From NCBI GenBank assembly GCA_965216535.1, contig OZ244175.1, positions 1,302,001-1,366,000 on the forward strand: 64,000 bases of DNA. Direction: 5' to 3'. The notes under the pieces are model-generated. The model was not told the DNA's origin. It made no database searches and saw only the letters and a program-made list of their open reading frames with translations. Each line of letters opens with the position of its first letter. Position 1 is the first letter of the stretch. Positions 60,486-64,000 of this stretch are shown piece after piece. Source of the DNA: Hoeflea_A sp965216535 (GTDB taxonomy: Bacteria > Pseudomonadota > Alphaproteobacteria > Rhizobiales > Rhizobiaceae). Both the position numbers and the translations under genes were made by a program.

Positions 60486-60570
60486 GCCCCTGTGGCGGAA
60501 TTGGTAGACGCGTTGGATTCAAAATCCAATTTCTTCGGAAGTGTCGGTTCGAGTCCGACCGGGGGCACCA
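60486..60570 (+). tRNA. tRNA-Leu (anticodon CAA)
   Basis: Complete 85-base cloverleaf. The acceptor stem GCCCCTG pairs with CGGGGGC, the anticodon stem TTGGA/TCCAA encloses the loop TTCAAAA with CAA at positions 34-36, a class II variable arm is present, and the T-arm is GTCGG-TTCGAGT-CCGAC. The 3' CCA is encoded. It reads UUG leucine codons. Confidence 0.97.
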
Positions 60571-60666
60571 ACGGTTTTCTGTCGATCTGATTCCCTGTTT
60601 GCCAACACTGCAGTTTTCATTCGCTCGCCAAATCCTGCGTTGACAATCACCTCTATTGCCTACAAA

Positions 60667-60705
60667 TTGAACAAGTATGAACAGGTTCAAACAAGTCTGA
60701 ACAGG
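60667..60705 (+). promoter_or_regulatory. Direct and inverted repeats before the GntR gene (candidate operator)
   Basis: ACAAGTATGAACAGG at 60671-60685 and ACAAGTCTGAACAGG at 60691-60705 are a direct repeat with a 20-base period, two helical turns. An inverted repeat TTGAAC (60667-60672) / GTTCAA (60685-60690) overlaps them. They end 12 bases before the GTG start and are a natural autoregulatory site for the GntR-type protein. Confidence 0.6.
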
Positions 60706-60717
60706 AGCTCTGGCGGA

Positions 60718-61455
60718 GTGGCGAAGGCGATTTCATTAACGAGCAAACCGGGTATTGGTCTTCCGAAGTCTGAGTTCATAGCGCAAACGCTGGAACAGGA
60801 GATCCGTTCCGGCGCGATCTCTTTGGGCGATCAGTTGGCCAGTGAAAACGAGCTCGTCCGACGCTTCTCTGTCAGCCGCAACACGGTACGAAAGGGACTG
60901 GAACAGCTTGCGCGACAGGGGCTGATCACCACGCGTACCGGTATAGGGTCGTTCGTCACCTACGAAGGTACGTCGATTGACAATGCGCTTGGCTGGACGC
61001 GGGCGCTGTCCAAATCAGACGACCAGGTTGATACGCGTCTGCTGGGGATTGAACGACGGATTTGTCCTGAAACCTCGGGCTTTCTGGGTATGGGGGCGAT
61101 CGAATTCTTGTGCGTTGATCGGTTGCGCGTGTTGAGCCGCGATGGGACCGGCATTTCGCTCGAGCGCAGCCGCACGCCGTGGCGCGACGATTTCGCCGAC
61201 GTGCTCGAAAACGGCCTGCTCAATGAATCCCTTGGCGAGACTCTCGCGGCCGCGGGCCTGGCCATCCACAGCGGTGAGGAATGGGCGAACGTTCTGCCGT
61301 CGCTCTCGGAAACGGATGCCCGGATCATGGCCCGTGCACCGGGCGAGCCGATGCTGCACTTGCGGCGCGTCAGCAGAACTGTGGAAGGCGGGGTTGTCGA
61401 ATACGTCGAGAGCATCCTCGATCCGTCGCGTTTCGGCCTGCACCTGGAGTTCTGA
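60718..61455 (+). CDS. GntR-family regulator with UTRA-type effector domain (HutC subfamily)
   Basis: 245-residue repressor. The N-terminal winged helix reads FIAQTLEQEIRSGAISLGDQL, FSVSRNTVRKGLEQLARQGLI, TRTGIGSFVTYEG; the second half has a UTRA-like ligand-binding fold (ETSGFLGMGAIEFLCVDRLRVL, GEPMLHLRRVS, VVEYVESILDPSRFGLHLE). The GTG at 60718 with GGAG 10 bases upstream is the best start; the longer frame overlaps the tRNA. It is followed, with overlapping stop and start, by the ADP-ribosylglycohydrolase gene, and its ligand probably relates to that pathway. Confidence 0.88.
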   Translation: MAKAISLTSKPGIGLPKSEFIAQTLEQEIRSGAISLGDQLASENELVRRFSVSRNTVRKGLEQLARQGLITTRTGIGSFVTYEGTSIDNALGWTRALSKSDDQVDTRLLGIERRICPETSGFLGMGAIEFLCVDRLRVLSRDGTGISLERSRTPWRDDFADVLENGLLNESLGETLAAAGLAIHSGEEWANVLPSLSETDARIMARAPGEPMLHLRRVSRTVEGGVVEYVESILDPSRFGLHLEF

Positions 61456-62498
61456 TGCCCCCCGTCGAGCACACGGATTTCGAACTGGACCGCGCCATGG
61501 GCGCCCTGCTGGGTGGCGCGCTCGGCGATGCGCTCGGAATGCCGACGCAATCCAATTCCCGGGATGAGATTGTCGCGGTTTTCGGTGAGATTACCGATTT
61601 CGAGGCGCCGCCGACCGATCATGCAATCGCTCATGGCCTGAGCGCCGCATCGATTACCGACGATACCGAGCAGTCCCTCCTGCTGGCCGACCATATTCTT
61701 GCTTCGCCCGACACTTTCGATGAGCGCGGCTGGGCGCAGCGCCTGCTCGATTGGGAGCAGTCAGTCAAGGCGCGGGGACTGCACGACCTGCTTGGGCCAT
61801 CGACAAAACGAGCGATGGAAGCGCTGCTTGCAGGGGCGCCGCCCTGGGAGACCGGGCGCAACGGCGACACCAACGGAGCGGCCATGCGCATTGCGCCGGT
61901 CGGCATTTCGATGCCGGTCGAACCGTTGTCGTCCTTCATCGACATGGTCGCGGCGACAAACCGGATCACCCACAACACGGCTGAAGCCAATGCCAGTGCT
62001 TCCGCGGTGGCTGCCGCAATCAGCGCCGGTATCGACGGGGCAGGGGTCGAACAGGCGCTTGAGATCGCGGTCGCTGCGGCGCAACTGGTTGAACGGAAGT
62101 CCAGTGAAACAGCACCCGTGTCCAAGCAGATGGAGCTGGCCGTTTCACTCGCCGATGCTTCGGATAGTGCAAGTCTCGCATCCGCTATCGACGGGCAGAT
62201 CGGCACGAGCGTAGCCTCTGTTGAATCGGTGCCGGCAGCTTTTGCCCTTCTGAAATACTCAAATGGCGATGCCTGGAGCGCTGGATTGCTGGCGGCAAAT
62301 CTCGGTGGCGATACCGACACGATCGGCGCGATTGCAGCGGGAATGTGCGGTGCGGTGAGCGGTCTGGCCTCGATGCCGCAAGACAAGGTTGCCCGGCTGG
62401 TCCAGGTCAATGGACTTCAGGTCGAACCCGTCGCGACCAGTTTGCTCGAACTCCGACACACACGCGCCGCCGGACCCGCAGTGGAAGAAGCATCATGA
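61455..62498 (+). CDS. ADP-ribosylglycohydrolase (DraG/ARH) family protein
   Basis: 347-residue Mg-dependent N-glycosidase-fold protein. Signature sequences: GALLGGALGDALGMPTQSNSR, the metal-binding TDDTEQSLLLADHIL and GGDTDTIGAIAAGMCGA. Known members remove ADP-ribose from proteins, but many in sugar operons hydrolyse small N- or O-ribosides. It overlaps the GntR stop (TGATG) and the PfkB start (ATGA), so it is the first enzyme of the operon. The PfkB neighbour suggests the released sugar is phosphorylated, favouring a small-molecule substrate. Confidence 0.9.
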   Translation: MPPVEHTDFELDRAMGALLGGALGDALGMPTQSNSRDEIVAVFGEITDFEAPPTDHAIAHGLSAASITDDTEQSLLLADHILASPDTFDERGWAQRLLDWEQSVKARGLHDLLGPSTKRAMEALLAGAPPWETGRNGDTNGAAMRIAPVGISMPVEPLSSFIDMVAATNRITHNTAEANASASAVAAAISAGIDGAGVEQALEIAVAAAQLVERKSSETAPVSKQMELAVSLADASDSASLASAIDGQIGTSVASVESVPAAFALLKYSNGDAWSAGLLAANLGGDTDTIGAIAAGMCGAVSGLASMPQDKVARLVQVNGLQVEPVATSLLELRHTRAAGPAVEEAS

Positions 62499-63463
62499 GC
62501 CCGGCCCGACTGTTGCAGATGTCCGGGATCGTCGTTGACCTGGTCTACCGGGTCGAGGAGGTGCCGAAAGCCGGCGAAGAAGCTGTCGTCGAAGAAAGCA
62601 TGATCGCGCCCGGCGGCGGCTTCAACGCCATGGTGGCCGCCAACCGCGCCGGAATGCACGTCTCCTATGGCGGGTCGCACGGCACCGGGCGGTTTGCCGA
62701 CATTGTTCGCAGTTCGCTGTCGGAACTGGGGATTCCGGTACTGCAAAGCCAACTGGAACACAGCGACCAGGGTACCAGTGTCGTGCTGGTCGATCGCCGC
62801 GGCGAGCGGACGTTCGTATCGCAGGCCGGGGCCGAGCGCTTTTTCGGCTCTTCGCAGTTCGGGCAGATCGATGCCGCCGCATTCGAATATGTGTTGATCT
62901 CAGGATACACCTTCGCGCTCAGCCGCAACCCGGACAATCTGAACATCTGGCTGGATGCTTTTCCGGAGGCGCCGCAATTGCTGTTCGACCCTTCGCCGGT
63001 TGTCGACAAAATCCCCGCCTCCATTCTCGGCAAGATGATGGCGCGCTGTTCCTGGATCAGTGCCAACGCGGATGAGGCCCGCTTTATCACCGGTATAGCC
63101 GATCCGCAGCGCAGCGCGGCTGGTCTGCTCGAACGCATGGGCGAGGGCGCTGCCGGCGCTCTTGTACGCCACGGCGAACACGGGTGCTGGCTGGCGATGC
63201 GCGGCGTCCCACCCGAGCACGTGGCACCCTATAGCGTTGAGCCGATCGACACCAACGGTGCCGGCGACACCCATATCGGATCGTTCATCGCGGCCCTCGG
63301 CGCCGGCGATACCCCGCTGGCCGCGGCCCGGTTTGCCAATGCTGCGGCCGCCCTTTCGACCCTGCACAAGGGTCCCGCGACGGCCCCGGATCGATCGCAA
63401 ACGGAAGCTTTCATGGCCGCAAATGCACCCGATCCGGACATCCGGAAATCAGCAAGAATCTAA
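62495..63463 (+). CDS. PfkB-family carbohydrate kinase
   Basis: 322-residue ribokinase-like kinase. N-terminal substrate segment VEESMIAPGGGFNAMVAANRAGM, mid domain SANADEARFITG, and the catalytic/anion-hole motif DTNGAGDTHIGSFIAALGAG (catalytic Asp in NGAGD). Starts within the stop of the ADP-ribosylglycohydrolase gene. Would phosphorylate a pentose, nucleoside or similar sugar released by the upstream enzyme; the exact substrate is not readable. Confidence 0.92.
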   Translation: MSPARLLQMSGIVVDLVYRVEEVPKAGEEAVVEESMIAPGGGFNAMVAANRAGMHVSYGGSHGTGRFADIVRSSLSELGIPVLQSQLEHSDQGTSVVLVDRRGERTFVSQAGAERFFGSSQFGQIDAAAFEYVLISGYTFALSRNPDNLNIWLDAFPEAPQLLFDPSPVVDKIPASILGKMMARCSWISANADEARFITGIADPQRSAAGLLERMGEGAAGALVRHGEHGCWLAMRGVPPEHVAPYSVEPIDTNGAGDTHIGSFIAALGAGDTPLAAARFANAAAALSTLHKGPATAPDRSQTEAFMAANAPDPDIRKSARI

Positions 63464-63477
63464 CAGGGAGAAGTAAC

Positions 63478-64000
63478 ATGAAACACACAATCAGACTGAC
63501 AGCGGTGACGGCGATTGCGCTGGGGCTTAGCGCCATGGCCAGCCAGGCCGACGAAATCCGGGTTCTGAACTGGAAAGGCTATGGCACCGATGCCGACTGG
63601 GCTATCGAAGCCTTCACGGAAAAAACCGGCCATACGGTCGTGCACGACTACTTCAACTCCGAACAGGAGATGCTCACCAAGCTCCGAACGAACCCCGGCG
63701 CCTATGATGTCGTGCTTATAAACTCCGCGTTCACCGGAACGGCGGCCGATGAAGGCCTGATCGGTCCGATCGACACGGCCGATATCAGCAACTACGCCGA
63801 TCTCGCACCAAACCTCGCCAACAACGCCGACCTCAGCCCGGACGGCGAGGTACTGGGCGTCGCCTGGGTTTGGGGTCTGACCTCCTTTGCGGTCAACAAG
63901 AACGACGTCACACCGACGCCAACGTCCATCCAGGTGCTCTGGGATGACGCATACAAAGGCCGGGTCGGCTGGCGCGATGACGCGCTGGAATCGGTACAGT
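63478..64000 (+). CDS. ABC transporter substrate-binding protein, PotD/spermidine-putrescine type (partial, 3' end outside window)
   Basis: First about 174 residues of an extracellular solute-binding protein. Signal peptide MKHTIRLTAVTAIALGLSAMASQA, then DEIRVLNWKGYGTDADWAIEAFTEKTGHTVVHDYFNSEQEMLTKLRTNPGAYDVVLIN, the typical opening of polyamine/PotD-family receptors. AGGGAG precedes the ATG. It is 14 bases after the PfkB stop, so an ABC uptake system belongs to this operon, with permease and ATPase genes expected beyond the window. Confidence 0.9.
   Translation, partial: MKHTIRLTAVTAIALGLSAMASQADEIRVLNWKGYGTDADWAIEAFTEKTGHTVVHDYFNSEQEMLTKLRTNPGAYDVVLINSAFTGTAADEGLIGPIDTADISNYADLAPNLANNADLSPDGEVLGVAWVWGLTSFAVNKNDVTPTPTSIQVLWDDAYKGRVGWRDDALESVQ

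Noticed and set aside
60486..60570. tRNA-Leu as an integration site for a genomic island carrying the downstream operon
   Set aside because: There is no integrase, no repeated 3' tRNA fragment that I could find and no change in base composition downstream.

Overview
The window reads as one contig from a GC-rich alphaproteobacterium. The gene families (BKACE and TRAP catabolic clusters, PrtD-type type I secretion, RimK cluster, MAPEG and AHSA1 proteins, hydantoinase/MttB operon) look most like a marine or host-associated Hyphomicrobiales (Rhizobiales) lineage. That placement is inferred from gene content alone; there is no rRNA in the window.

Layout. (1) 1-6,650: a type I secretion ATPase (cut by the window edge) sits downstream of its probable substrate, a 1,251-residue RTX protein with chordin-like and spondin-like domains. 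An OxyR-like LysR regulator and a GNAT acetyltransferase follow. (2) 6,670-14,040: small metabolic and regulatory genes (thioesterase, ArsR/AHSA1 pair, MAPEG, secreted protein, GcvA-type LysR, beta-hydroxyacid dehydrogenase, PhyH dioxygenase) and htpG. (3) 14,040-14,883: an IS5-family insertion sequence with a -1 frameshifted transposase. (4) 14,881-22,937: a PAS-LuxR regulator divergent from a catabolic operon of BKACE, a three-part TRAP transporter, a fused E1 alpha/beta dehydrogenase, RidA and an HpcH/HpaI aldolase. (5) 23,076-30,152: a membrane-anchored winged-helix protein, a four-gene RimK/retropepsin/desuccinylase cluster, a MarR regulator with twin operators divergent from a small membrane protein, and a DUF4153-like membrane protein. 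(6) 30,160-39,604: a tightly overlapping seven-gene minus-strand operon (HyuA, HyuB, HisC-like aminotransferase, Asp/Glu-racemase-like enzyme, non-pyrrolysine MttB, PrpD, 2-hydroxyacid dehydrogenase).

(7) 39,860-46,600: two surface proteins. One is an autotransporter; downstream of it is a 1,018-residue protein built from nine copies of a roughly 43-residue motif that I do not recognise, ending in a DUF4214-like domain. (8) 46,781-50,195: SDR, 3-hydroxyacyl-CoA dehydrogenase and EtfAB. (9) 50,416-53,000: two related IS110-family elements placed head to head around a foldback repeat; their upstream non-coding ends are structured and could encode bridge RNAs. (10) 53,000-60,350: rhomboid protease, cobalamin adenosyltransferase, a HIG1-like small membrane protein, SDR, YihY/BrkB, GluQ-RS, AlkA-like glycosylase, HNH protein, DsbB and a YqaA/DedA-like protein. 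(11) 60,486-64,000: tRNA-Leu(CAA), then a GntR-controlled operon of ADP-ribosylglycohydrolase, PfkB kinase and the start of a PotD-like binding protein.

The strongest candidates for something undescribed are the nine-repeat protein paired with the autotransporter, the seven-gene HyuAB-MttB operon, the BKACE/E1-fusion cluster, the ADP-ribosylglycohydrolase/PfkB operon, and the IS110 pair with its foldback centre. All functions are assigned by reading motifs by eye; no database search was possible.
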